A stretch of DNA of 64,000 nt from Mycobacterium sp. IS-1742 (GTDB lineage: Bacteria; Actinomycetota; Actinomycetes; Mycobacteriales; Mycobacteriaceae). Shown here in pieces: positions 42,416 to 49,609 of this stretch (its first letter is position 1; the number at the start of each line of letters is the position of its first letter). The DNA lies in contig NZ_LQIV01000044.1 of assembly GCF_001500125.1 (NCBI RefSeq), positions 62,001 to 126,000 on the forward strand. The letters run 5' to 3'. The notes below the pieces were generated by a model that worked only from the letters and a program-made list of their open reading frames with translations, made no database searches and was not told where the DNA came from. A program made the position numbers and the translations under genes.

Positions 42416-42835
42416 ATGCTGCGTCCCGGGTGGCTCGTCGCGCTGTGTGCGGCGGTGCTGGCCGTCAGCGCGTGGCTGCCGTGGTTGACCACCGCCGCCG
42501 ACGGCGGTGGACGGGCCAGCGCGATCGGCGGGACCGTCGGCAGCCTGGTGCTTCCGCCCCGGTTCGGTGCCGGTCAGTTGATCGTCCTGCTGGCGTCGGT
42601 CCTGGTGGTGGCAGGCGCGATGGCGGCGAGGGGTCTGTCCGAACGCGTGGCTTCGATTGCCGCCGTGACTCTTTCGCTGCTGATCGTCGGTATGACCGCG
42701 TGGTACTACCGCATCAACGTCCAGGATCCGGTGGAACCCGGCTACGGACTCTACGTCGGTGGCGGCGTGGCCGTTGCCGCCCTGCTGTCCTCGGTGTGGT
42801 CACTCGTCGCGGCGATGTCCCGGCGTCCACGCTGA
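42416..42835 (+). CDS. Small four-helix membrane protein
   Basis: A 139-residue hydrophobic protein with four predicted transmembrane helices (about residues 5-27, 53-71, 79-97, 112-133). It starts PGWLVALCAAVLAV and resembles the short Trp-rich membrane proteins common in mycobacteria. A TAGTCT box 6 nt before the ATG suggests a leaderless transcript. Function unknown. Confidence 0.75.
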   Translation: MLRPGWLVALCAAVLAVSAWLPWLTTAADGGGRASAIGGTVGSLVLPPRFGAGQLIVLLASVLVVAGAMAARGLSERVASIAAVTLSLLIVGMTAWYYRINVQDPVEPGYGLYVGGGVAVAALLSSVWSLVAAMSRRPR

Positions 42836-42844
42836 ACACGACGA

Positions 42845-42868
42845 GGCCGCGGGCTCGCGCCCGCGGCC
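42845..42868. terminator. GC-rich hairpin between convergent genes
   Basis: GGCCGCGGGC and GCCCGCGGCC pair perfectly over 10 bp around a 4-nt loop, between the convergent stops at 42835 and 42886. There is no T-run; it may act as a two-way terminator, as is usual in mycobacteria. Confidence 0.6.
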
Positions 42869-42885
42869 TGTGCCGTGTGCCGCCG

Positions 42886-43335
42886 CTACTCGGCGTCGAC
42901 GGTCGTGGGTTGGATGGACTTCTGGCCGCCACCGTGGGCGACGTCGATCTTGCGCGGTTTGGCGCGCTCGGCCATCGGGATCGTGACGGTCAGCACGCCG
43001 TTCTCGTAGGTCGCCGAGATCGCCCCTGTGTCGACGCCCTCACCGAGCGACAACTGCCGCCGGTAGCTGCCGAAGAACCGCTCGTTGGCGAGCCATTGCG
43101 CGGCGTCCTCGGATCGGGCGGTGCGGTGTGCCGAGATGGTGAGCGTGCCGTTGTCGACGTTGACGTCGACCGAGCCGGGGTCGACGCCGGGGAGGTCGGC
43201 GGTCAGCACGTAGTGGTCGTCGATCTTGCAGAGGTCCATCGGCATGAACCGGGGGGTGCGAGTTGATCCGGTCTGGCTGCTCAGCAAACCCCGGGTCCAG
43301 GTGTCTAGGTCACTGAACGGATCAAAGCGAAGCAC
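42886..43335 (-). CDS. Hsp20/alpha-crystallin small heat-shock protein
   Basis: A 149-residue small heat-shock chaperone. The start is VLRFDPFSDLDTW, and the alpha-crystallin domain (about residues 40-135) includes VLTADLPGVDPGSVDVNVDNGTLTISAHR and ATYENGVLTVTIPMAE with the A-x-x-x-N-G-V-L signature. GTG at 43335 is supported by GAGGAGGTGG 6 nt upstream; an ATG overlapping that site is unlikely. Control by HrcA is indicated by a CIRCE element at 43408-43434. Confidence 0.93.
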   Translation of the reverse strand: MLRFDPFSDLDTWTRGLLSSQTGSTRTPRFMPMDLCKIDDHYVLTADLPGVDPGSVDVNVDNGTLTISAHRTARSEDAAQWLANERFFGSYRRQLSLGEGVDTGAISATYENGVLTVTIPMAERAKPRKIDVAHGGGQKSIQPTTVDAE

Positions 43336-43341
43336 AGCAAT

Positions 43342-43382
43342 CCACCTCCTCATCGATCTGAAAGCCCGCCACCCTGGCGGGC
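43342..43382 (-). promoter_or_regulatory. Strong ribosome-binding site and 5' leader hairpin of hsp20
   Basis: The Hsp20 leader contains GAGGAGGTGG (43342-43351) for ribosome binding and, 12 nt upstream of it, a perfect 7-bp hairpin GCCCGCC-N5-GGCGGGC (43364-43382). It could affect mRNA stability or translation; temperature sensing is only a possibility. Confidence 0.5.
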
Positions 43383-43407
43383 AGCCAAATCACTGTGCAT
43401 CGCTAGA

Positions 43408-43434
43408 TTAGCACTCGATCCATGAGAGTGCTAG
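43408..43434 (-). promoter_or_regulatory. CIRCE element (HrcA operator)
   Basis: TTAGCACTC-N9-GAGTGCTAG matches the CIRCE consensus at 17 of 18 arm positions. It is 73 nt upstream of the hsp20 start and should bring this gene under HrcA repression. The hrcA gene itself is not in the window. Between 43435 and 43724 I see no further gene or clear site. Confidence 0.92.
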
Positions 43435-43724
43435 CCCTTTTTTCAGCCAATCGACGCAGATGGGGAGTGGTTTTCGAGGGGGCCTCGGTGGGTGGGGAAC
43501 CCTGTGAAACGTAGCCCGGGGACGGTCCCGCGGCGCGGCGCAGGTGGGAGTTCGAGGGGTGCGACGAAATTTAAGGGCGGCCTCGCCGGCTTCTGGTCTG
43601 AACCGACGAGACCTCGGCAGGTGTAGTGGTCGACCGCCACATCCGCCTCAGCGCACCATTCCCCACTAGCAACATCACAAACGTATTCGGTGTGCGTTTC
43701 GCCGACATCGGGAAGACTGCACCC

Positions 43725-44408
43725 ATGACCCAACCGCAGACGCACGATCTCGCCCTGCGCATGGCGGAGTTGGCGCGCACGCTCGCCTCTCCCCGCGACC
43801 TCGACGAGATCCTGTCCGGCGTCACGGCGGCGGCCAAGGAGCTCATCCCGGGCGTGGACGCCGCGGGCATCCTGCTCATCGGTCGTGGGGGGACGTTCGA
43901 GTCGCTCGCGCAAGTCACCGAGTTGCCGCGCCAGCTCGACGAACTGCAGATGAAGTTCAACGAGGGGCCGTGCGTGCAGGCCGCGCTCGACGACGTCGTG
44001 GTGCGCACCGACGACTTCCGCGAGGAAACCCGGTGGCCGCAGTACGCACCGGCGTGTGTCGAAATCGGGGTGCTCAGCGGGCTGTCGTTCAAGCTCTACA
44101 CCGCCGACCGCACCGCCGGGGCGCTCAACCTGTTCGGGCTGGAACCCCGGGTGTGGGACGCCGAGTCGGAGACCACGGGTACGGTGCTGGCCGCACACGC
44201 CGCGGCCGCGCTGCTCGCCCACCGCGAAGGCGAGCAGCTCAGATCAGCGCTGTCCACCCGTGACCGGATCGGGCAGGCCAAGGGGATCATCATGGAGCGC
44301 TACAACGTCGACGACGTGCAGGCGTTCGAGATGATGCGCCGGCTGTCGCAGGACAGCAACAAGAAGCTCACCGAGATCGCTCAGCAGGTGATCGACACCC
44401 GCGGCTGA
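43725..44408 (+). CDS. GAF and ANTAR domain protein (RNA-binding antiterminator type)
   Basis: A 227-residue regulator. Residues about 15-160 form a GAF sensor domain (GVDAAGILLIGRGGTFESLA, NEGPCVQAALDDVVVRTDDF); residues about 165-225 are an ANTAR domain (RDRIGQAKGIIMERYNVDDVQAFEMMRRLSQ). ANTAR domains bind paired hexaloop hairpins in nascent RNA and prevent termination. Such proteins are frequent in mycobacteria. The ATG at 43725 gives the usual short N-terminus. Its targets are not visible here. Confidence 0.9.
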   Translation: MTQPQTHDLALRMAELARTLASPRDLDEILSGVTAAAKELIPGVDAAGILLIGRGGTFESLAQVTELPRQLDELQMKFNEGPCVQAALDDVVVRTDDFREETRWPQYAPACVEIGVLSGLSFKLYTADRTAGALNLFGLEPRVWDAESETTGTVLAAHAAAALLAHREGEQLRSALSTRDRIGQAKGIIMERYNVDDVQAFEMMRRLSQDSNKKLTEIAQQVIDTRG

Positions 44409-44645
44409 TCAGTGGTTGTGGTGGCCGTGCTTCCAGTGGCCGTTGCCCCGGCCGCGCGGCCCGTCGTCGTACCACCCGACCCATCCCGGGGTGTCGACGC
44501 AGGCGTAGGCGACTCCGTAAGGGCCGCTGACGCAGAGGTCCGGTCCGGCCGACGCGGGGGCGGCTGCGGCGAGGGCGACACCGACGGGCAGGGCCATCGC
44601 GCCGGTCGCCAGTGCCACGGTCTTCAGCATTCTCGATCGGATCAC
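44409..44645 (-). CDS. Small secreted protein with His-rich end
   Basis: A 78-residue protein with an Sec-type signal peptide (residues 1-33, cleavage after AAAPASA), then a short mature part with two cysteines (DLCVSG, YACVDTPG) likely in a disulfide, and a WKHGHHNH tail that could bind metal. This is a mycobacterial small exported protein pattern. Its stop is directly next to the convergent ANTAR gene's stop. Confidence 0.75.
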   Translation of the reverse strand: MIRSRMLKTVALATGAMALPVGVALAAAAPASAGPDLCVSGPYGVAYACVDTPGWVGWYDDGPRGRGNGHWKHGHHNH

Positions 44646-44718
44646 CCGAACACCTTAGCCCGGCTACCGAACGGCCAACAAGCGTGCCCTGCTTACGCTT
44701 TCGTCAAATCCCAACTTC

Positions 44719-44780
44719 CGCCGAGACTGCTGCCAGATCGCGGATCGGCCGGCACACGCGATCTGTGCGCAGTCTCGGCG
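44719..44780. terminator. Long hairpin next to the tRNA-Arg fragment
   Basis: Arms at 44719-44741 and 44758-44780 pair at 20 of 23 positions (CGCCGAGACTGC...GCAGTCTCGGCG outermost) with a 16-nt loop. Read on the minus strand it lies 11 nt downstream of the 3' end of the tRNA-Arg sequence at 44792, so it was probably the terminator of that tRNA before the element inserted. Its CCGAGACT ends resemble the repeat at 30789-30847. Confidence 0.6.
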
Positions 44781-44791
44781 CAGACACAAAG

Positions 44792-44837
44792 TGCCCCCGG
44801 CAGGATTCGAACCTGCGACACCGGCTTTAGGAGAGCC
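44792..44837 (-). other. Left attachment site: 3' half of a tRNA-Arg(CCU) gene
   Basis: On the minus strand this is the 3' half of a tRNA: anticodon loop CTCCTAA (anticodon CCU), variable region, T-arm GCAGG-TTCGAATC-CTGCC and acceptor CGGGGGC with discriminator A. The 5' half, which should hold the pairing GCCCCCG, is absent to the right, and the 5' side of the anticodon stem already mismatches. That is what remains at the far end when an integrase recombines with the 3' end of a tRNA gene. It is not a functional tRNA. Confidence 0.85.
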
Positions 44838-45027
44838 TGCAAGCTCACCTAGTCAAGGTCTCGAAAGTGGCTCTGAACAGGCGGTATGACGCCATTCGGC
44901 GCCAACGGAGACCATGGCGTGTCGCGGATTCACCGACCAGGCACCGACCACGCATCAGCGCTGACTTCCGGGCTTAGAAACGAGCGAAGCCCCTCGGCTG
45001 CAACCAAGGGGCTCCACGGAGGCAACT

Positions 45028-45117
45028 ATGGAAACCACCGTTTGCGCGCGCAGTCGAAGCGTACCGCGGGTGCTGAACTACGTCATCGATCTCTCGACCG
45101 TCGGCGGCGTGAAATGA
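45028..45117 (+). CDS. 29-residue peptide at the head of the Rep operon
   Basis: ATG at 45028 has GGAGG 6 nt upstream and the frame ends in an ATGA overlap with the next gene's ATG at 45114. The peptide starts METTVCARSRSV and ends STVGGVK. Upstream, 44988-45013 forms a 10-bp hairpin with one mismatch (AGCCCCTCGG / CCAAGGGGCT) in the leader. It may be a real small protein or a leader peptide that couples translation of the operon. From 44838 to 44987 no gene is seen. Confidence 0.5.
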   Translation: METTVCARSRSVPRVLNYVIDLSTVGGVK

Positions 45118-45593
45118 CGCCCGCGGGTCAGGTCCCCGGAGGGCCAGGGGAGGCGGCGGGCGAAGATCCGCTGAGCCATCTACTTGCAGGGCCTACGGAT
45201 GGGGATCGCACACGGCTTCGGGCCGAATTACTGGCTCGGGCCGCACTGGTCCGTGCGAACGGCTGGGAGTCGTATCGCGGAATCTGGTCGACCGGGGAAG
45301 TGGTCGGCGTGGCGGTGGTCCTGGCGGATCACGCCGAACTCGCTGCGCTTGGCGAGACAGAACAGTCAGCGATGGAGCGGTGGGCGTTTGACCTCTGGGG
45401 TCTGGCCCGCGGGCAGGCAGATGTTGTCAACGCCTGCGAAGACACCCGCCAGTGGTTCGAAGTCGCCGCGTACGAGGTCGCCAGTGGCGATGCGGTGCGT
45501 GAACTCTTGCGGCGTGCCGCGGAGTCACCCACTGTCAGAAGGAATCGACCCCGGCGTGTGTCGGACTCCGATGGCAAGGACGGTGCCAGATGA
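45114..45593 (+). CDS. Hypothetical protein in the Rep operon
   Basis: A 159-residue soluble protein, rich in Ala, Glu and Arg, mostly helical in appearance (for example RLRAELLARAALVRANGWESYRGIW). No family is recognised. The ATG at 45114 is chosen because it overlaps the 29-residue peptide's stop; the open frame continues upstream to 44886 without a convincing start. Its stop overlaps the next gene (ATGA), so it belongs to a five-gene operon leading to Rep. Confidence 0.6.
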   Translation: MTPAGQVPGGPGEAAGEDPLSHLLAGPTDGDRTRLRAELLARAALVRANGWESYRGIWSTGEVVGVAVVLADHAELAALGETEQSAMERWAFDLWGLARGQADVVNACEDTRQWFEVAAYEVASGDAVRELLRRAAESPTVRRNRPRRVSDSDGKDGAR

Positions 45594-46141
45594 GCCCGAT
45601 GCCTGACGGATGGTCGGTAGATGTGGATGGCACTCGGGTCGTACTCCGCGTTCTCGGTACGGCTGACGTGCGGTTCAACATCAGTGCCGCCGAAGCCCGG
45701 ATGGTGAAGAATCAGCTCCACGTCGCATATCTGATTGCGCAGCGGAATAACTATGGCGGACAGCAGTTTTCGGGGACCGAGTTCACTTCGTCCGACGCGG
45801 TACCCGCGGTTGAAGCTCATGCCGCCGACGAGGGGCTCACGGCTGACGCCCTACCGGCGGGATGGGCCATCTGGCCAGAGGGCGGTCTCGTTCACTTCGA
45901 AGTTCCCGCAAGTGCGGCAGACGGCGACTTCGCACTGAGCCGGCTTGAGGCGGCTGTTGTCGGCATCGTCCTGCTCTGGCTGTCGATGCCATCGTCGCTC
46001 CGCGAGGACCTCACCGAATCCGAGACTTCCATTAAGTGGCGAAGCGGACAGCTCCGGTTAATCGGTCGGTCAGAGTGGGCCAAACTGTTCGGCGGATCTG
46101 GGGGCGACCTGTCCGACGATGAACAGGGCGGCGCTAAATGA
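45590..46141 (+). CDS. Hypothetical protein in the Rep operon
   Basis: A 183-residue protein without a recognised domain. The first half looks like beta strands (GWSVDVDGTRVVLRVLGTADVRFNIS); there is one hydrophobic stretch at about residues 122-138 (AAVVGIVLLWLSM) and an acidic end (GGDLSDDEQGG). It overlaps both neighbours by ATGA. A regulatory or accessory role in element replication is possible from context only. Confidence 0.6.
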   Translation: MSPMPDGWSVDVDGTRVVLRVLGTADVRFNISAAEARMVKNQLHVAYLIAQRNNYGGQQFSGTEFTSSDAVPAVEAHAADEGLTADALPAGWAIWPEGGLVHFEVPASAADGDFALSRLEAAVVGIVLLWLSMPSSLREDLTESETSIKWRSGQLRLIGRSEWAKLFGGSGGDLSDDEQGGAK

Positions 46142-46392
46142 CCATCGCGGGGTTCTCGGTGGGCGTACGGAAATCTGAAGTCACCATAGTGGCGCCCAGA
46201 TTCGCTGCAGCCGCTCGTTACGGACTGACAGCAGAGGAGGCCAATGGCCTGGCCCAGGCGCTTCAGTACGCGGCCGGCAGGGCTCTGCGATACGCAGAAC
46301 GACGTGGCGGGCATGGGCAAGCTGCGGTCAGCGGTGGCGGCCAACTGGGCCAGACATCGTTCGACGACATCCAGAAAGGTTGGCTCGGATGA
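46138..46392 (+). CDS. Small hypothetical protein directly before Rep
   Basis: An 84-residue protein (MTIAGFSVGVRKSEVTIVA...), with a central helix containing LTAEEANGLAQALQYAAGRALRYAE. It overlaps the gene upstream and the rep gene downstream by ATGA. No family is recognised. The position suggests a role in Rep expression or copy control. Confidence 0.6.
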   Translation: MTIAGFSVGVRKSEVTIVAPRFAAAARYGLTAEEANGLAQALQYAAGRALRYAERRGGHGQAAVSGGGQLGQTSFDDIQKGWLG

Positions 46393-47960
46393 GTCCGTCA
46401 TTGCGCGACCCCGATAGCCACGGCGACGCGGCGGCCCGGAGCGCTTGCGCGGAGGGCCAGAGCGTCGGCGGCGCGAGCGCAGCGAGCGCCCTTGGTAGTA
46501 CTCAGAGTTATTGCTTCACACCGCGAACGGGCGATGCTCTGGGTGACTCGGCTGAGAGGCGACGTGATCGCTGGGGTGCCCGCGCCATGCTCTGGCAAGC
46601 ATCTTCTTTGAAAGCGGTCCGCTGTTGCGGGCGGATGCTGCACAACGATGGCGTGCGGGATCCAGACGACGGCCAGATGGTTGGCATTCGAAGGCGGGAG
46701 GTAGCGGGTGGAGCGGTAGCGAGCTATCAGGGGCTGATGACCTGCGGGTCGGTCTGGTCGTGCCCGCGCTGTGCTGTAGTCATTGCGCACACCAGAGCCG
46801 ATGAAATCGGCGCGGCGGTTCGTGAGTGCCATCGTCAAGGGGGCAAGGTCTATCTCTTGACACTCACTATGAGACACACGAAGAAAGATCGCTTAGATGA
46901 ACTGTGGGATGCGCTGAGTGCTGGATGGAGGTCCGCGTTCGGTACCCGAAAATGGACTGGTCAGCGTGAAACGACCGTGGAACGTCGTGGGAAGCTCGCG
47001 GTGATCCCGGCGAGAGTTGGGGACAGTGAGCTGTTTGACATTGCAGGCATCACGCGTGTGGTTGAAGCTACGTATGGAGCACCAGACCGCGGTGGCCACG
47101 GATGGCATCTCCATGTTCACGCGCTGGTCTTCTCGGCTTCCGGCCTGGCATCGGCACTGCGTTCAGATCTATCGAACTGGTGCGATTACAGTTTCGACCG
47201 AGATTGGCTTGGTCGCAACGCTTTTGCTTCACGAGTGCATGATCGTTGGTCCGCTGGGGTGCAAAGAGCTGGCTATCTGGCGCCCGGATCGGTTGCTGTT
47301 GACGTTCGTGAGGTCGCGCAGGATGGAGCGGATTATGTGGGCCGGTACTTGGCCAAAGCAACATACAGCGCGGCGTCCAGTATGGGCATGGAGATTGGTG
47401 CCGGTCAGCTGTCGAAAGCTGCTCGTACGCAACGCAATCGAACTCCATTCGAGATACTTTCGGAGCTGGCCGCTTCGGTCGACTCTCGTGGATTCGGAGT
47501 CCGCACTCCGCGCCAGTGGGCCGTCAAAGAGGCGCTAGATGGCGATTGGGCGGTAATCGACACGGAGACAGGAGAAGTGGTGGCTGTAACGCCGCCAGGG
47601 GAGTGGGCGGTATGGCATGAGTGGGAACGAGCGTCGAAAGGTCGACGGCAGATCGTTTGGTCTCGTCGTCGAAGTACGCCGAGCGCGACTCGAGAACAGT
47701 TGTGGAACTCATTGCTGGACGCGCGCGGGACAAGTGCGGCGCAGACAGACGAAGAGGTGGCGTCGGCAGAGACTGACGGAGAACTGCTTGGTGAAATCAG
47801 CCGCGCCGATTGGTATCGGATTGTTGTTTGGCGCCCAGAGCTGGTCGCGAACGTGTTGGAAGCCGCTGAGATAGACGGTGGATACGCAGTTGAATGTCTG
47901 CTAAGACGAGCAGGGGTGGAGATGAAACGACCACCTCCACGACAGCGGCCGGCGGCTTAG
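46389..47960 (+). CDS. Rolling-circle replication initiator (RepSA-like, HUH endonuclease)
   Basis: A 523-residue initiator of the pSAM2 RepSA type. An N-terminal cysteine cluster (CCGRM, CGSVWSCPRC) looks zinc-binding. The metal-binding HUH motif is His240-L-His242-V-His244 in HLHVHALVF, and the nicking tyrosine region is DYVGRYLAK (Tyr316, Tyr320). The protein would nick the double-strand origin of the excised circle so the element replicates before transfer. Codon use is visibly less GC-biased than in the chromosomal genes. It follows three small genes with ATGA overlaps. Confidence 0.85.
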   Translation: MSPSLRDPDSHGDAAARSACAEGQSVGGASAASALGSTQSYCFTPRTGDALGDSAERRRDRWGARAMLWQASSLKAVRCCGRMLHNDGVRDPDDGQMVGIRRREVAGGAVASYQGLMTCGSVWSCPRCAVVIAHTRADEIGAAVRECHRQGGKVYLLTLTMRHTKKDRLDELWDALSAGWRSAFGTRKWTGQRETTVERRGKLAVIPARVGDSELFDIAGITRVVEATYGAPDRGGHGWHLHVHALVFSASGLASALRSDLSNWCDYSFDRDWLGRNAFASRVHDRWSAGVQRAGYLAPGSVAVDVREVAQDGADYVGRYLAKATYSAASSMGMEIGAGQLSKAARTQRNRTPFEILSELAASVDSRGFGVRTPRQWAVKEALDGDWAVIDTETGEVVAVTPPGEWAVWHEWERASKGRRQIVWSRRRSTPSATREQLWNSLLDARGTSAAQTDEEVASAETDGELLGEISRADWYRIVVWRPELVANVLEAAEIDGGYAVECLLRRAGVEMKRPPPRQRPAA

Positions 47961-48548
47961 TCAGTCGGGATTGCTGCCGCCGGTGCGGCAGACGAGCCGC
48001 GCTTCCGAGATGCCCGTCGCGGATTGTCGGCCGGGCGTAGGTGCAGCTCTCTCAGGAACCGATTTGCAACCGGGTGCACCTCCTATTGGTCATCTACCAC
48101 AGTCCAGTGGCGGTCACCAGATGGCATCCGAACGAGAAATGCACGCATACGCGCTCCATCAACGATCGCACGACAAATTCAGACAGACTCAATGGAGAAC
48201 CACTTCCAAGCACATCTGCGCAGTGGTCCTTGCAACTAGCTGCAGCACCTATCGACGCCCAAGAGGATGTCACTTCTCTGGGGGTCATTCTGTCCCCGAC
48301 TCACTTGTCGCTAGTCGTCGCGTTCCTTGAGTATGAGTAAAACGCCACTCATCGGCGTGCACGGGGAAGCTGTCGAGACCAGTCCGGTGGCAACACCCGC
48401 CGAATCCGAAGACGGGTCGTAGCTTGGCTGTCCGTCAGGCCGCTGCCCGCGCGGACGTCACCGCCAGTAAGAAGACCGGTCGTCCGGTTGATGCGCGAGT
48501 GCAGAAACTCGCAGACTCGCGGTAGACCTCTCGGCTCCCACCGTCACG
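47961..48548. other. Non-coding stretch after rep, possible origin region
   Basis: No convincing gene lies in these 588 nt; the short frames lack ribosome-binding sites. An inverted repeat AGGTGCA (48039-48045) / TGCACCT (48075-48081) surrounds a region with further pairing potential, and a palindrome TCACGTC-ACG-GACGTGA (48544-48560) lies at the end of the abi gene. A double- or single-strand origin would be expected near rep, but I cannot assign one. Confidence 0.35.
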
Positions 48549-49196
48549 TCACGGACGTGAGTTCAGCAGCGCGTCGACTGTGCTGGTCTGTCGGATGTAG
48601 CGCCGGAGATCGGGAGAAATGTAACCGGCGTAGCGGCGCATTCGGCGGATCAGGTTGTTGACGTCGGGTACCCGGACGGGCTCGTGGTGAGCTACCCGGT
48701 TGCGCGCCTTGCGCATGTCATCGAGGCCAAAGTGGATTTTGTGTCGCTGCGAACCGGCCGGGTAGAGGGCTTCCAGATGCGGGGTCCAGAGGAGCGTCGT
48801 GTGCCGCGAGCTGGTCAACAAGACCCAGAATCCGAAGGTCAGCTCGGCGAGGATCTTTCCGGGAGGGGCGGCCGGGCCGGCCTTGGTGCGTGCGGAGGCC
48901 AGGTCGGCGTGGGTGCGGGCGTCGTTGCCTGGTACAGCCGGGAACAGGGCGGTGAACGAAGCTGGGTCGGTCCAGTGGGCTTCGCCTGGCTGGACGGCGT
49001 TCGTGAGTGCCCGGTCGTAGAAGTTGCGGAGGCCAACTTCGAGGTGGGCGAAGTCGTGCAGCAGTGCGGCGTTGAGCTGGGTGTTCCATTCGTGCAGGTC
49101 GAGAGCGCGGGTGCGGTCACCACCGGCCAAGAGCACGTATGTGTGGAATCGCTGGGGGCTCAACCATTGTTCAACCCAGGGGCCCGGTGCCGTCAC
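48549..49196 (-). CDS. Abi-family protein with HEPN RNase motif
   Basis: A 215-residue Abi-like (Abi_2-type) protein. The N-terminus WLSPQRFHTYVLLAGGDRTRALDLHEWN and the core HDFAHLEVGLRNFYDRAL are typical. Near the C-terminus is RNRVAHHEPV, the R-N-x3-H HEPN RNase signature. Such proteins stop phage growth by abortive infection. It is the only gene on the minus strand in this half of the element and is separated from rep by the non-coding stretch, so it is probably cargo with its own promoter. Confidence 0.8.
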   Translation of the reverse strand: MTAPGPWVEQWLSPQRFHTYVLLAGGDRTRALDLHEWNTQLNAALLHDFAHLEVGLRNFYDRALTNAVQPGEAHWTDPASFTALFPAVPGNDARTHADLASARTKAGPAAPPGKILAELTFGFWVLLTSSRHTTLLWTPHLEALYPAGSQRHKIHFGLDDMRKARNRVAHHEPVRVPDVNNLIRRMRRYAGYISPDLRRYIRQTSTVDALLNSRP

Positions 49197-49280
49197 CGTT
49201 GAGTTCTATCAGGGCTCCACGTACGATTGAGTGCATACAGGCCGGTGTGACGTGTAGCGCGTGCCCGGTTGAAGCCAGGA

Positions 49281-49326
49281 AGAGCCCGGTATTCGGTCCT
49301 CGCGACCGACCCGGGCTCTTTGCTTT
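49281..49326 (+). terminator. Intrinsic terminator upstream of the sigma-like gene
   Basis: AGAGCCCGG (49281-49289) pairs with CCGGGCTCT (49311-49319); the loop carries a second hairpin CGGTC-CTCGC-GACCG, and a T-rich tail TTTGCTTT follows. No plus-strand gene lies just upstream, so it may end a short non-coding transcript starting near 49200, or shield the sigma gene. Confidence 0.65.
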
Positions 49327-49518
49327 GAACAGCATTTACCCGCGCGCCTGAACCTCACCTTCCCGACGACGACAGGGCGATCTCGCCAGAGAATCCGCGG
49401 CGCGTACCGGCGTTTTGGGTTGGCAGCCCCCCTTTTCATGCCGGGTCTTGTCGGCTCGACCTGGGACAATGGGTGGCAGCACGGCCGAGGACCGCGAACC
49501 TGGAAAAAACTTCTTCCC

Positions 49519-49550
49519 GAATTCAGGGGTCCGCGGTACGCGCGCACTTA
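49519..49550 (+). promoter_or_regulatory. Promoter-like box A, upstream of the sigma-like gene
   Basis: A 32-nt block beginning GAATTCAGGGGTC and ending ACGCGCGCACTTA lies about 60 nt before the ATG of the sigma-like gene. It matches the block at 50587-50618 at 26 of 32 positions, with the conserved parts at both ends as in a -35/-10 pair (TTCAGG, 17 nt, CACTTA). It could be the target of the encoded sigma factor. Confidence 0.55.
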
Positions 49551-49609
49551 AGAGGAAGCGACAACCGTAGGGATCGGTTGTCTCTTTCTCGCCTCCTGGA
49601 GATGTAGCC

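Noticed and set aside
43364..43382. An intrinsic terminator in the hsp20 leader
   Set aside because: The hairpin has no T-run in the direction of hsp20 transcription and lies just before the ribosome-binding site, so it was listed as a leader hairpin.
44792..44837. A tRNA gene
   Set aside because: Only the 3' half is present; the 5' acceptor and D-arm are missing, so it was called an attachment site.
48041..48340. A 99-codon plus-strand frame after rep
   Set aside because: No ribosome-binding site, no protein-like composition and overlapping competing frames.
49209..49547. A 112-codon minus-strand frame before the sigma-like gene
   Set aside because: It runs through a terminator and promoter-like box, and its product looks random.
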